Assembly: GCA_029006935.1 (NCBI GenBank)
Contig: JAQXGX010000034.1
Coordinates: forward strand, 1-36,012
From: Eggerthellales bacterium
GTDB taxonomy: Bacteria; Actinomycetota; Coriobacteriia; Coriobacteriales; Eggerthellaceae
DNA length: 36,012 nt
Direction: 5' to 3'
Shown: one piece after another, positions 16,328 through 25,500 of the stretch
Position numbering within the stretch: the stretch's first letter is position 1
How the letters are laid out: each line of letters starts with the position of its first letter
Notes under the pieces: generated by a model
The model's input: the letters and a program-made list of their open reading frames with translations, nothing else
What the model was told of the DNA's origin: nothing
The model's database searches: none
Made by a program: the position numbers and the translations under genes

Positions 16328-16347
16328 CGTACAATACCCCGATTCGA
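16328..16347 (-). repeat. Intergenic repeat copy 3, inverted (GGGGTATTGTACG core)
   Basis: Read on the minus strand this is TCGAATCGGGGTATTGTACG. A CGCCC-TTTC-GGGCG hairpin lies just upstream in that orientation, so all three copies share a hairpin followed by the core. Confidence 0.6.
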
Positions 16348-16373
16348 CCGCCCGAAAGGGCGAGAAACCTGCC

Positions 16374-16527
16374 CTGGCGCCGGGAACGCGCTGGCGCCGG
16401 GAGCGCTCCGGGTCTGAGAGGCACGGGGGCCGGAAACGCGCCGTGCTTCGGGAGGCAGGCAGGCCATGGGCGCGTTTGCGGCTTGGCACCAGGGCGTGCC
16501 TGCGGCTTGCAGCTGGCGCCGGGAGCG
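16374..16527. repeat. Three short GC-rich direct repeats CTGGCGCCGGGARCG
   Basis: Near-identical units start at 16374, 16391 and 16513. Each contains the palindrome GGCGCC. They lie in the same intergenic stretch as the TATTGTACG repeats. They may be simple GC-rich drift or a degraded repeat element. Confidence 0.4.
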
Positions 16528-16590
16528 GGGCCGGGAACGCACCCGTAGCTTGACTGCACCGCGGGCACGCAACCCAATGCCTCGCACCCA

Positions 16591-16642
16591 AAAGAAAGGG
16601 GGCGAAAGGGAGCTGGCTCTGCGCCAACCCCTTTTCGCCCCC
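16591..16642 (-). terminator. Intrinsic terminator of metK
   Basis: On the minus strand GGGGGCGAAAAGGGG (16642..16628) pairs with CCCTTTCGCCCCC (16610..16598) across a 17-base loop. It is followed by TTTCTTTT. It lies 28 bases beyond the metK stop. Confidence 0.75.
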
Positions 16643-16670
16643 TGGAAAGATTGGGAACGCAACAATCTCC

Positions 16671-17933
16671 CTACAGGCCGCAGGCCTTGCGCAAGGCATC
16701 GGCACGGTCACGACGCTCCCAGGTGAACTCGGGGAGCTCGCGGCCGAAGTGGCCGTAGGCCGCCGTCTTCTTGTAGATGGGACGGCGCAGGTCAAGGTCG
16801 CGGATGATAGCGCCGGGACGCAGGTCAAAGACGGTGTTGACGGCGTTTTCGATCTGCTCCACGGGAACCTTGTTGGTACCGAAGGTCTCTACCAGCACGG
16901 AGATGGGCTTGGCCATGCCGATGGCATAGGCCAGCTGGACCTCGCAGCGGTCGGCCAGCTGCGCAGCCACCACGTTCTTGGCAACCCAGCGCGCCGCGTA
17001 AGCCGCAGAACGATCCACCTTAGTGCAGTCCTTGCCGCTGAAGGCTCCGCCGCCGTGACGGCCCATGCCGCCGTAGGTGTCCACGATGATCTTGCGCCCG
17101 GTCAGACCGCAGTCGCCCTTGGGGCCACCCACCACGAAGCGACCGGTGGGGTTCACGTAGATCTCCACGTCGTCGGCAATCTTCACGCCCTCGGTCTTGA
17201 ACACCGGGTCGATCACGTGCTGAATCAGGTCCTGGCGAATCTGATCGACGCCCACCTCCTCGGCATGCTGGGTGCTGATCAGCACCTTCTCCACCTGCAC
17301 GGGCTTGCCGTCCACGTAGCGCACGGAAACCTGGGTCTTGCCGTCCGGGCGCAGGTACTCCAGGGTGCCGTCCTTGCGCACGGCGGTCAGGCGCTCAGCC
17401 AGACGATGAGCCAGGTAGATGGGCATAGGCATGAGGGTGGAGGTTTCGTTGCAGGCGTAACCGAACATCATGCCCTGGTCGCCGGCGCCCACCTTGTCCA
17501 GCTCGTCGGAGTCCTGGCCGTGCTGGACCTCGTAGGACTGGTCAACGCCCTGGGCAATATCGGCAGACTGCTCGTGCAGGGAGCTGATCACGCCGCAGGT
17601 GTCGCAGTCGAAGCCGAACTTGGCGCGGTCGTAGCCGATCTCACGGATGGTCTCCCTCACAATGGACTGCACGTCCACGTAGGCCTCGGTGCGGATTTCG
17701 CCGGAAACCACCACCAGACCGGTGGAGGTCATGGTCTCGCAGGCGCAACGGAAGTTCTTGGGGTCGGCGGCAACGCCGGTGGGCGAAACGTAGCCGGCCT
17801 CGGCCAGCTCGATTTCCTTGGCCAGGATGGCGTCCAGGATGGCGTCGCTGATCTGGTCGCAGATCTTGTCCGGATGACCTTCGGTCACGGACTCAGAGGT
17901 GAACAGATAGGAATTCTGCGGAGCTTCAGTCAT
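16671..17933 (-). CDS. metK: S-adenosylmethionine synthetase, 420 aa
   Basis: The protein starts [23 protein letters not shown]. It has the ATP-binding hexapeptide region around [10 protein letters not shown], the P-loop-like [16 protein letters not shown], and KTQVSVRY. All are standard for MetK, which makes S-adenosylmethionine from methionine and ATP. The reading frame stays open further upstream, but the conserved N-terminus and the GAAAGGA site fix the start at 17933. Length is slightly above the usual 380-400. A terminator follows it, and a long structured leader precedes it. Confidence 0.96.
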   Translation of the reverse strand: MTEAPQNSYLFTSESVTEGHPDKICDQISDAILDAILAKEIELAEAGYVSPTGVAADPKNFRCACETMTSTGLVVVSGEIRTEAYVDVQSIVRETIREIGYDRAKFGFDCDTCGVISSLHEQSADIAQGVDQSYEVQHGQDSDELDKVGAGDQGMMFGYACNETSTLMPMPIYLAHRLAERLTAVRKDGTLEYLRPDGKTQVSVRYVDGKPVQVEKVLISTQHAEEVGVDQIRQDLIQHVIDPVFKTEGVKIADDVEIYVNPTGRFVVGGPKGDCGLTGRKIIVDTYGGMGRHGGGAFSGKDCTKVDRSAAYAARWVAKNVVAAQLADRCEVQLAYAIGMAKPISVLVETFGTNKVPVEQIENAVNTVFDLRPGAIIRDLDLRRPIYKKTAAYGHFGRELPEFTWERRDRADALRKACGL

Positions 17934-18110
17934 GTTTTTCCTTTCGATTGTCTCTGCCTTGAAGCTTGCGCCGAAGACCAGCCCTCTTGCGCCGCGGGAA
18001 CACGGCGGGCGGGACTTCGACCCGGTGACACATCGAAGGCGCATATTGTGGCTATGCGCTTCCCATGGGTACTGTGAGCGCAGGGTGCCCCCTTGCACGC
18101 ACAATGGAAT
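17934..18110 (-). promoter_or_regulatory. Structured 5' leader of metK with alternative hairpins
   Basis: About 170 bases lie between the predicted transcription start and the metK ATG. On the minus strand, stem A pairs TGCGCT (18082..18077) with AGCGCA (18060..18055). Stem B pairs GCGCATA (18059..18053) with TATGCGC (18045..18039) around a 7-base loop. A and B share bases and cannot both form. Stem C pairs CTTCGA (18038..18033) with TCGAAG (18020..18015). This looks like a switching leader. I do not see the consensus of the SAM-I, SAM-II, SMK or SAM-IV families. Confidence 0.45.
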
Positions 18111-18138
18111 ATCATACTTCATTTGCACGGGGCGTCCA
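18111..18138 (-). promoter_or_regulatory. Probable metK promoter
   Basis: On the minus strand TGGACG (18138..18133) and TATGAT (18116..18111) are separated by 16 bases. The -35 box matches consensus at four of six positions and the -10 at five of six. Confidence 0.5.
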
Positions 18139-18228
18139 CGGAAAAACGCGCCTTTGCTCGTCATCGGCCCCAAGCCCCTGGGGTAGACTGGAAGCCAACA
18201 TTGTTAGCACATGACGAAAGGGGCGTTC

Positions 18229-19626
18229 ATGCTCACCAACACCGAGCTGACCCAGGAGTATCTTGACGTGATCGCGTCGCTGGATGGCGATATGGAGGGC
18301 CGTCGGGCGGCCGCCGACTACATGGCTCACTCCACCGCCATCGTCCACGGCGTCCACGTGGCCAACAGCTGCGTCCCCCGCCTGTTCAACGACCGGACCT
18401 ACGAGGCCATGAGGGAGTGCGCCGAAACCGCCCACACCGTGCTGGTGAAGGTCATGCAGCGCTACCTGGACGACCCCGACTACCGGGACGTGTTCGACTA
18501 CGACGAGCGCCTGCGGGACCTGATCTTGATCCCCCGCCGCTATGAGAGCGTGCTGCCCTTTGCCCGGGTGGACACCTTCATGAACGAGGACGACTACACC
18601 TTCAAGTTCTGCGAGTTCAACGGCGACGGCTCCGCGGGTATGAACGAAAACCGTGAGATCACCCTGTCCGTGGTGCGCACCCCCGCTTTCCGCAAGTTCA
18701 CCGAGCGTCACCGCATCGAGTCCTGCGAGATCTTCAACCAGTGGGTGGAGGAGTTCATCGGCATCTACGAAACGTTCGAAAACAGGGTGAACAACCCCCG
18801 CTTTGCCATTGCCGACTACCTGGATCACGGCGTGGTAGACGAGTTCAGGCACTTCTCCCGCCTGTTCAAGTACCGCGGCTACCCCTGCGAGGTGGTGGAC
18901 GTGCGCGAGCTGACCTTTGACGGCAAGGTCCTGCGCAGCAAGGACGGCAACCGCATCGACGCCATCTGGCGCCGCTGCGTCACCAACGACGTGCTGGAGT
19001 TCTGGGACCAGTCCCAGGACCTGATCGAGGCGGTACGGGCAGGAAAGGTAGCCCTGATCGGCAGCTTTGCCGGTCACATCATCCACGACAAGCAGATCTT
19101 CAAGGCCCTGTTCCATCCCAAGACCCGGGCGTTCCTGACCCCGGAGGAAGCCGCCTGGGTGGATGCCACCGTACCGCGCACGGCTTTCCTCAACGACGAC
19201 GAGATAGACATCCAGATGGTCCGGGAAAACAAGGACGACTGGATCATCAAGCCCACCGACAACTACGGCGCGGCAGACGTGTACGCCGGCTGCCAGGTCA
19301 GCCAAGAGGAGTGGGAGGCGGTGGTGGACCGCTTCGCCAACGGGGCCGCGGGGGCGCCGTTCATCGTGCAGACCTACATCACCCCGTACAAGACCTTGAC
19401 CCTTCCCTACGAAACTCCCCAGGACCTGGTGGAGCCCAAGGAGCCGCAGTTCGAGCTCTACAACAACCTGAACGGCCTGTACCTGCTCAACGGCAAGTTC
19501 GGCGGCGTGTTCAGCCGCCTGGGGCCCCTGCCCACCATCTGCAAGCAGATGGGCGGCATCACCAGCGCCTCCATCTGGGTCCATGAGGACCTGGAGGAAG
19601 GCGAAGACGAAGCAGAGCAGGCCTAG
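18229..19626 (+). CDS. ATP-grasp-like protein of unknown substrate, about 465 aa
   Basis: Features recall the glutathionylspermidine-synthase/circularly permuted ATP-grasp fold: FKFCEFNGDGSAGMNE near residues 120-135, then DWIIKPTDNYGAADVYAG (a nucleotide-binding strand and loop around 340), FIVQTYITPYKT, and a C-terminal YNNLNGLYLLNGKFGGVFSR. Such enzymes join a carboxylate to an amine using ATP. The substrate cannot be told from the sequence. AAAGGGG lies 5 bases before the ATG at 18229, which favours it over the in-frame ATG at 18211. It is divergent from metK and is followed 4 bases later by a membrane-protein gene. Confidence 0.75.
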   Translation: MLTNTELTQEYLDVIASLDGDMEGRRAAADYMAHSTAIVHGVHVANSCVPRLFNDRTYEAMRECAETAHTVLVKVMQRYLDDPDYRDVFDYDERLRDLILIPRRYESVLPFARVDTFMNEDDYTFKFCEFNGDGSAGMNENREITLSVVRTPAFRKFTERHRIESCEIFNQWVEEFIGIYETFENRVNNPRFAIADYLDHGVVDEFRHFSRLFKYRGYPCEVVDVRELTFDGKVLRSKDGNRIDAIWRRCVTNDVLEFWDQSQDLIEAVRAGKVALIGSFAGHIIHDKQIFKALFHPKTRAFLTPEEAAWVDATVPRTAFLNDDEIDIQMVRENKDDWIIKPTDNYGAADVYAGCQVSQEEWEAVVDRFANGAAGAPFIVQTYITPYKTLTLPYETPQDLVEPKEPQFELYNNLNGLYLLNGKFGGVFSRLGPLPTICKQMGGITSASIWVHEDLEEGEDEAEQA

Positions 19627-19630
19627 TCTC

Positions 19631-20473
19631 ATGCCCAACGCCTTCGCGCGCCTGATGGGAAGCGAACCCGTGGTGGCCCTGGTCAAAGCCGGGGCCACCC
19701 TGCTGCTGGCACTGACCTTTGCCGCAGCGGGGCTGGGAGCCTGCCTGATTCCTGCCGTCACCACCGCCCTGGCCCGGCAAAACGCCGCCACGGAGCTTTC
19801 CGCCTTCTCGGCCCAGCAGCTGGTGGAGGGTGCCCAGGCAGTGCGGGACTACTCCTTCGGGTCACACGACCGCCACGCCCTGCTGGCTGCCGTGTACCGT
19901 ATGAACCAGGAGCTGGAAGCCCAGTCCGGGGCCGTGGCCCCCGCCAGCCTGCAGGCCCGCCCCACGGTGGACCCGAAGGCGGACCCCGCAGCCCTTTCAA
20001 CCGAGGAGCTGGAGCAGGCCTTCCAAGGCGCAGACCAGCGCTATTGCCTGGACGAAGCGGCCATTAGCCACCTGGACGACGTGAACGCCGTGGCCTCCAC
20101 CGCCCTTCCCCCGCTGGCGCTAGCCGCCCTGCTGGCCGTTGCGGGAGCCGCCCACGTGGCCTTCTACCGGGGCTGGCGCGCCCTGGGACCGATCCTGGCA
20201 GGAGCGGGAGCTTTGGCCCTGGGGTTCTTCGCCCTGGTGGGAGCAGGGGCCGCCCTGAACTTCCAGGGATTCTTCAGCCTGTTCCACTCCCTGTTCTTTC
20301 AGGGACAGAGCTGGGTGTTTCCCTATGACAGCCTGCTCATCTGCATGCTTCCCGAAGGATTTTGGATCGGAATGGGAGCCCTTTGGCTTGTTGTTTCCGC
20401 GACGTTATCTATACTTTCACTCATACTTGGAATCATCCTTATAAAGAAGAGCAAGACCTCTGATCAGAAGTAG
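19631..20473 (+). CDS. DUF1461-type integral membrane protein, about 280 aa
   Basis: One N-terminal membrane helix is followed by a long outer segment (about residues 40-150, containing RYCLDEAAISHLDDV) and then four hydrophobic helices with FFSLFHSLFFQGQSWVF between them. This layout and the HLDDV and FHxLFF motifs fit the DUF1461 (TIGR01906-like) family, which has no known function. It starts four bases after the ATP-grasp gene and ends seven bases before gltX, so the three are likely co-transcribed. The ribosome-binding site is weak, suggesting translational coupling. Confidence 0.75.
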   Translation: MPNAFARLMGSEPVVALVKAGATLLLALTFAAAGLGACLIPAVTTALARQNAATELSAFSAQQLVEGAQAVRDYSFGSHDRHALLAAVYRMNQELEAQSGAVAPASLQARPTVDPKADPAALSTEELEQAFQGADQRYCLDEAAISHLDDVNAVASTALPPLALAALLAVAGAAHVAFYRGWRALGPILAGAGALALGFFALVGAGAALNFQGFFSLFHSLFFQGQSWVFPYDSLLICMLPEGFWIGMGALWLVVSATLSILSLILGIILIKKSKTSDQK

Positions 20474-20479
20474 GAACCA

Positions 20480-22081
20480 ATGACGAACACCACCAACCAG
20501 GTGCGGGTGCGCTTTGCGCCCTCCCCCACGGGCCGGCTGCACATCGGCGGCGCCCGCACCGCCATCGACAACTGGGCCTTTGCCCGCGCAACCGGCGGCA
20601 CCTTCATCCTGCGCATCGAGGATACCGACCCGGAGCGTTCCACCGAGGAAAACAAGCAGGTCATCCTGCGTGCCATGCGCTGGCTAGGCCTGGACTGGGA
20701 CGAAGGCCCGGAAGTAGGCGGCCCCTTCGGCCCCTACACCCAGATGGAACGCACCGAAACCTACGCCGCCGCCCTTGAGCAGCTGAAGGCCAGCGGAAAC
20801 GCCTACCCCTGCTTCTGCACCAAGGAGGAAATCGACGCCAAGCGCGCCAAGGCACAGGACGAAGAGGGCGGCTACTCCGGCTACGACGGCACCTGCCGCA
20901 ACATCGACCCCGAGCAGGCAGCGGCCCGCATCGCCGCCGGCGAGCCCCACGTATGGCGCCTGGCCGTGCCCAAGGACCACGGACCCATCGAGTTCGACGA
21001 CGCCGTGTACGGCCACATGAGCTTCCCGGCGGAGGTTATGGACGACCTGATCCTGGTGCGCTCCGACGGCACTCCCACCTACAACTTTGCCGTGGTCTGC
21101 GACGACGCCAACATGAAGATCACCCACGTGGTCCGCGGCGACGATCACCTGTCCAACACTCCGCGGCAGATCCTGATCTATGAGGCCCTGGGGTACCCGG
21201 TGCCCACCTTCGCCCACCTTTCCATGATCCTGGGCGCCGACGGCAAGAAGCTTTCCAAGCGTCACGGCGCCACCAGCGTGGAGGAGTACCGCGATCGGGG
21301 CTATCTGCCGGAGGCCGTGGTAAACTTCCTGGCCCTGCTGGGATGGTCCCTTGACGGCGAAACCACCATCATTCCCCCGGAGGTGCTGTGCCGGGAGTTC
21401 AGCCTGGACCGCATCACCAAGAAGGACGCCATCTTCGACGAAGCCAAGCTGGACTGGATGAACGGCGTCTACATCCGCGAGCTGGAAGCCCAGCGCTGGT
21501 ACGAGCTGAGCAAGACCTGGCTGGCCAAGGCCGTGGCCCTGGGCCGCTGCGTGCCTGCAGGTGCCAACGTGGTCCCCACCCCCAACCCGGCCGACCCCAA
21601 CGCTCCTGCGCCGGAGCCCATCCAGGTCACCGATGAGGCCCTGGCCGAGGCAGCAGAATTCGTGGAGGCCAATCCGGAGCTGTTCGTGAAGATCTTCCCC
21701 CAGGTCCGGGAGCGCCTGAACCGCCTGGACGACGTGGTGGACAAGATCGCCTTCATGTTCTGGGGCAAGAACTGCCGTCTGGACCAGAAGAGCTTCCAAA
21801 AGCAGCTGCAGAAGGAAGGCTCCCGCGCCGTTGAGGTGCTTGAGGCCGTCCGGAACCTCATGTCCGACGAGTCCCTGGCCTGGGAATGCGACGCCGTCCA
21901 GGACGCCTGCAAGGAGCTGTGCGCCCAGATGGAGATGAAGCCCCGCGTGTTCTTCGGCAACGTGCGCGTGGCCCTGTGCGGCAACACCGTTTCCCCGCCG
22001 CTGTTCGAGCTGCTCGAGCTCATGGACCGCGCCACGGTGGTGGCGCGCATCGACGGCGTGCTGGAGCTGCTTCGCAGCTAA
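20480..22081 (+). CDS. gltX: Glutamyl-tRNA synthetase, 533 aa
   Basis: Class I synthetase motifs are present: APSPTGRLHIGGART (HIGH type, near residue 15) and KKLSKRHG (KMSKS type, about residue 257). GluRS landmarks RIEDTDPERS and VVRGDDHLSNTPRQ lie between them. The anticodon-binding C-terminal domain follows. It is longer than usual (about 470-490) owing in part to a Pro/Ala-rich insertion near 355-380 (VPTPNPADPNAPAPEP). It could charge Glu only, or both Glu and Gln tRNAs; this is not resolvable here. AGGA precedes the ATG. Confidence 0.95.
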   Translation: MTNTTNQVRVRFAPSPTGRLHIGGARTAIDNWAFARATGGTFILRIEDTDPERSTEENKQVILRAMRWLGLDWDEGPEVGGPFGPYTQMERTETYAAALEQLKASGNAYPCFCTKEEIDAKRAKAQDEEGGYSGYDGTCRNIDPEQAAARIAAGEPHVWRLAVPKDHGPIEFDDAVYGHMSFPAEVMDDLILVRSDGTPTYNFAVVCDDANMKITHVVRGDDHLSNTPRQILIYEALGYPVPTFAHLSMILGADGKKLSKRHGATSVEEYRDRGYLPEAVVNFLALLGWSLDGETTIIPPEVLCREFSLDRITKKDAIFDEAKLDWMNGVYIRELEAQRWYELSKTWLAKAVALGRCVPAGANVVPTPNPADPNAPAPEPIQVTDEALAEAAEFVEANPELFVKIFPQVRERLNRLDDVVDKIAFMFWGKNCRLDQKSFQKQLQKEGSRAVEVLEAVRNLMSDESLAWECDAVQDACKELCAQMEMKPRVFFGNVRVALCGNTVSPPLFELLELMDRATVVARIDGVLELLRS

Positions 22082-22101
22082 CTTCCAACACCTGCCAGCG
22101 G

Positions 22102-22137
22102 GGGGCGTGGCCAGCAGGCTGCGCCCCTCATCTTTTT
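22102..22137 (+). terminator. Intrinsic terminator of gltX
   Basis: GGGGCG-TG-GCC pairs with GGC-TG-CGCCCC around AGCA (22102-22127), followed by TCATCTTTTT. It lies between the gltX stop and the thioesterase gene. Confidence 0.75.
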
Positions 22138-22153
22138 GACGAAAGGAAATCCC

Positions 22154-22570
22154 ATGCCCCCTCTGGTAACCTCAGACATGCCCCTGGAGCAGATCCAGGA
22201 GTTCTTCCGCTCCGATAAGTTCGCCACCGGCATCGGCTGCGTGGTGACCGCCGCGTCCAAGGGCCATGCCGTCGCCGAGCTGGACCTGAGGCCTGAGCAT
22301 CGCAACGGCATGGGCGGCGTCATGGGAGGATGCATCTTCACCCTGGCGGACTTCGCCCTGGCGGTGGCCTGCAACATGGACGAGGAGCCCACGGTTTCCG
22401 TGAGCAACACCATCGAGTACCTGAGCGGCGCCAAGGGAAGCCACCTGACGGCAACCTGCAACGTAGACCGATCCGGTCGCAGCCTGGGCTACTACACCGT
22501 GGACGTAACCGACGAGCTGGGCACCCCGGTGGCCCGCATGGTGGCTACCTGCTTCCGCCGCGCCTCGTAG
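22154..22570 (+). CDS. PaaI-type hotdog thioesterase, 138 aa
   Basis: The hotdog-fold signature RNGMGGVMGGCIFTLADFA is present, followed by VSVSNTIEYL and a strand with VDVTDELGTPVA. The PaaI/YdiI-like family hydrolyses acyl- or aryl-CoA thioesters; the substrate is unknown. The active-site region has GGVMGG where many members have a His-Gly-Gly. AAAGGA lies 6 bases before the ATG at 22154. The last 26 bases overlap the 3' end of mfd on the other strand. It sits just after the gltX terminator, so it would need read-through or its own promoter. Confidence 0.82.
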   Translation: MPPLVTSDMPLEQIQEFFRSDKFATGIGCVVTAASKGHAVAELDLRPEHRNGMGGVMGGCIFTLADFALAVACNMDEEPTVSVSNTIEYLSGAKGSHLTATCNVDRSGRSLGYYTVDVTDELGTPVARMVATCFRRAS

Positions 22571-25500
22571 CCCGCACCGTCCGGGTGGTCAGGTTGCGGT
22601 TGCGCCTACGCTCCAGCGCCGCATCCGCCCGCTTGGCCCGAGCAGCCGCCTCCGCCGCCTTGGATCCCGCACCCGTGGCCCCTGCCCTTCCGGCGGGGGC
22701 CTTTTTCTTTTCCGCTGCGGGGGAGCTGACGTCACCGCCCCCTTCCACCAGGCTCTTCAGCAGCTCGGTAACGGGACCGTACAGGGAATCCCCTTCCTCC
22801 AGCTTGAAGTAGCGGCTCACGGGAAGGGTCAGCTTGCGCTTTTCCTCCAGGTAGCGGCCTCCCGCGCGGCGGATGGCGATCATAGTGGCCCGGGGAACCG
22901 TGACCGGCTCCACCACCAGCTTGCCTGCCACCACGCTGACCAGCTTCACGCCGTGCTCGTTGCAGTAGGCCCTCACCCGGGACTTGGACAGCAAGTTGCG
23001 GGCGGCCGCCGGCATGTCGGGACGCTTGGAAAGCAGGTCCTGCTCCAAGGCATCCACCGCCTCCATGGTTCCCGCGCTGGCTATGCGGCGGTACCACAGC
23101 ACCCGCTCGTCAGCATCGGGCACGTACTCTTCCGGCAGATAGGTATGGCCGGGCAGGTTCACCGTGATGTCGGACAGGGCCGGAGGCAGCTGGTCCAGGG
23201 AGCCTTCGTCCCCTTCCCGGGTTGCCGTAACCGCCTGCTGGAGCATCTGGGCGAACAAGTCAAAGCCCACGGCGCTCATGTTTCCCGACTGCTCCGCCCC
23301 CAGCATGCTCCCGGCACCGCGGATTTCCAGGTCGCGCATGGCAATGCGCATGCCGCTGCCCAGGTCCTGATGCTCGTTCAGCGCCGTCAGACGCGCGGCG
23401 GCCTCTTCCGTCAGGTTCACGGACTCGGGAAACATGAAGTAGGCGTAGGCCTGGGTGCTCGAGCGGCCCACGCGACCCTTGAGCTGGTACATCTGGGCAA
23501 GGCCCAGGCGCTGGGAGTCCTCTATGATCAAGGTGTTGGTATGGGGGTTGTCGATGCCGCTTTCGATGATGGTGGTGGCCACCAGCACGTCCAGCTCTCC
23601 GGCGCTGAAGTCCTCCATGACCTTCTCCAGCTCGTCCTTGCTCATCTGGCCATGGGCAACCCCCACCCGGGCTTCCTCCGCGGCATCCTTGACCCGGGCA
23701 ACCGCCCCGTCTATGCCCCGTACCCGGTTGGACACGTAGTAGACCTGACCCTTGCGGGCAAGTTCCCGGCGAATGGCGGCGCTGACCACATCCGGGTCCC
23801 ACTCCCCTACCGTGACCTCCACGGGACGGCGCTTGTCCGGCGGGGTCATGATCAGGCTCATGTCCCGCACTCCCGAAAGGCTCATCTGCATGGTGCGGGG
23901 AATGGGAGTGGCGGAAAGGGTGAGCACGTCAATGGACTCGCGCAGGTTCTTCATCTGCTCCTTATGTCCCACGCCGAAGCGCTGCTCCTCGTCTATGATC
24001 ACCAGACCCAGGTCCCGGGGGTTCACATCCCGGGAAAGCAGGCGGTGGGTGCCCACCAACACCTGTACGCTGCCGTCAGCGAACCCCGCCAGGGCATGGG
24101 CCTGCTGGGCCGGGGTGCGGAAGCGCGAAAGCACCTCCACCCGCACGCCGAAGGGCTCGAAGCGCTCCTTGAAGTTGGTGAAGTGCTGCTGGGCCAAAAT
24201 GGTGGTGGGGCACAGCACCATGACCTGCTTGTTGTCCTGGGTGGCCTTGAAGGCAGCACGCAGGGCCACCTCGGTCTTGCCAAAGCCCACGTCGCCGCAG
24301 ATCAGGCGATCCATGGGCTTGGGGGCCTGCATGTCCGCCTTCACGTCGGCAATGGCTGCCAGCTGGTCGTGTGTCTCCTGGTACGGGAAGGCCTCCTCCA
24401 TCTCCCTTTGCCAGACGGTGTCCGGCCCGAAGGCAAATCCCTGGGTGGCGGCGCGGCGGGCGTACACGTCCACCAGGTCAAAGGCCAGCTTCTTGGTGGC
24501 GCGGCGGGCCTTGCCCAGGGCGCGGGACCAGTCGCTGGTGTTCAGCCTGGTCAAGCGCGGACTGGCTCCCTCCGGCCCCACGTAGCGGGTCACCCGGTCC
24601 AGCTGCTCTACGGGAACGTAGAGCTTGTCTTCGTCGGCATACTCCAGAAGCAGATAATCCCGGGACACCCCGTCCACCTCACGGCGCACCAAGTCCCTGA
24701 AGTAGGCCACGCCGTGGACGGCATGGACCACGTAGTCCCCGGGCTTGTAGGGGAAGGTGATCTCGGTAATGTCCACCGGACGGCGGCTGCGGGATGCGGT
24801 ACGGGACCCCTGCGTGTCGGAAATGCTCACCAAGGCCAGCTTGGCCTTGGGAAAGATCATGCCCAGGGGCACGTCTGCAGCGGTCACGTTCACCACGCCC
24901 CTGCGCAGGCGACGCTTCTTTGCCCCCGGCGTGGTGCTTTCCCGCTTGGACTTGCCGCTGGGACTGGCGGCCAACTGGGTTTCCTCCAGATCATGGATGG
25001 GCAGGGAATGCTCCACGAACAGCAGCTTCATGTTCTCCCGAGCCCGGAAGTTGGGGGCGCTGAACACCACCATGTCCCCTGCGTCCAGAAGGGTGCGCAG
25101 CTTGCCGAAGAGCTTTTCGGTATTGCCCGCCACATCCACCCGCTTCACCGGCAGGTCATCGTCCACGGCCCCTCCCACCCGCATGATGGAAACGTAGGTG
25201 GCACGCTGTCCGCTGCCGAAGTCCAGCTCAGCGGGGGCGGCGAACAGCCCCTGCACAGGAACGCTGCTGCCGGAGCAGCAGGAAAGGACCTGGTCGTAGG
25301 TGCGCTGGGCATCGTCGAAAAGGGACCGGGGCTCCACCAGCACGGTCAGCGCCTCGGACCCGGCGTAGGCTCCCAGGGTCACCGTCGAGTCGTACACGTA
25401 GGGCAGCAGGGCGTCGGAGCCTTCGAAGCGCAGGCCTCCCTGGAGCTTTTCCAGCATATTCCGAAGCACCGGGTTGGTCAGGGCCGGGGTCTTCAGGTCC

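Larger units (their letters stand above)
15700..16590. other. Long non-coding region between galU and metK, with repeats
   Basis: This 890-base stretch contains open frames only of the kind that GC-rich DNA produces by chance; none has a recognisable protein or a good ribosome-binding site. The part next to galU contains its promoter (a TATCAT -10-like box at about 15779-15784, minus strand, with no clear -35). The remainder holds three copies of a 20-base repeat, several hairpins, and three copies of CTGGCGCCGGGARCG. Confidence 0.6.

Noticed and set aside
16091-16347. CRISPR array
   Set aside because: Only three copies, one of them inverted, with unequal spacing and a core of 13 bases; no cas gene is nearby.
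15849-16577. Possible protein of up to 242 codons in the galU-metK gap
   Set aside because: Several overlapping frames on both strands are open at once; they are Pro/Ala/Arg-rich with no ribosome-binding site or family, and the repeats run through them.
18003-18060. tRNA gene in the metK leader
   Set aside because: A CGGG-TCGAAGT-CCCG hairpin and a 7-base loop on a 7-bp stem look like T and anticodon arms, but the loop lacks the universal T before the anticodon, and no acceptor stem or D arm can be formed.
17934-18110. Known SAM riboswitch upstream of metK
   Set aside because: None of the conserved core sequences of SAM-I, SAM-II, SMK or SAM-IV was found; reported instead as an unclassified structured leader.
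18112-19791. Minus-strand open frame of 559 codons opposite the ATP-grasp gene
   Set aside because: No domain; the plus-strand gene has a good ribosome-binding site and ATP-grasp motifs.
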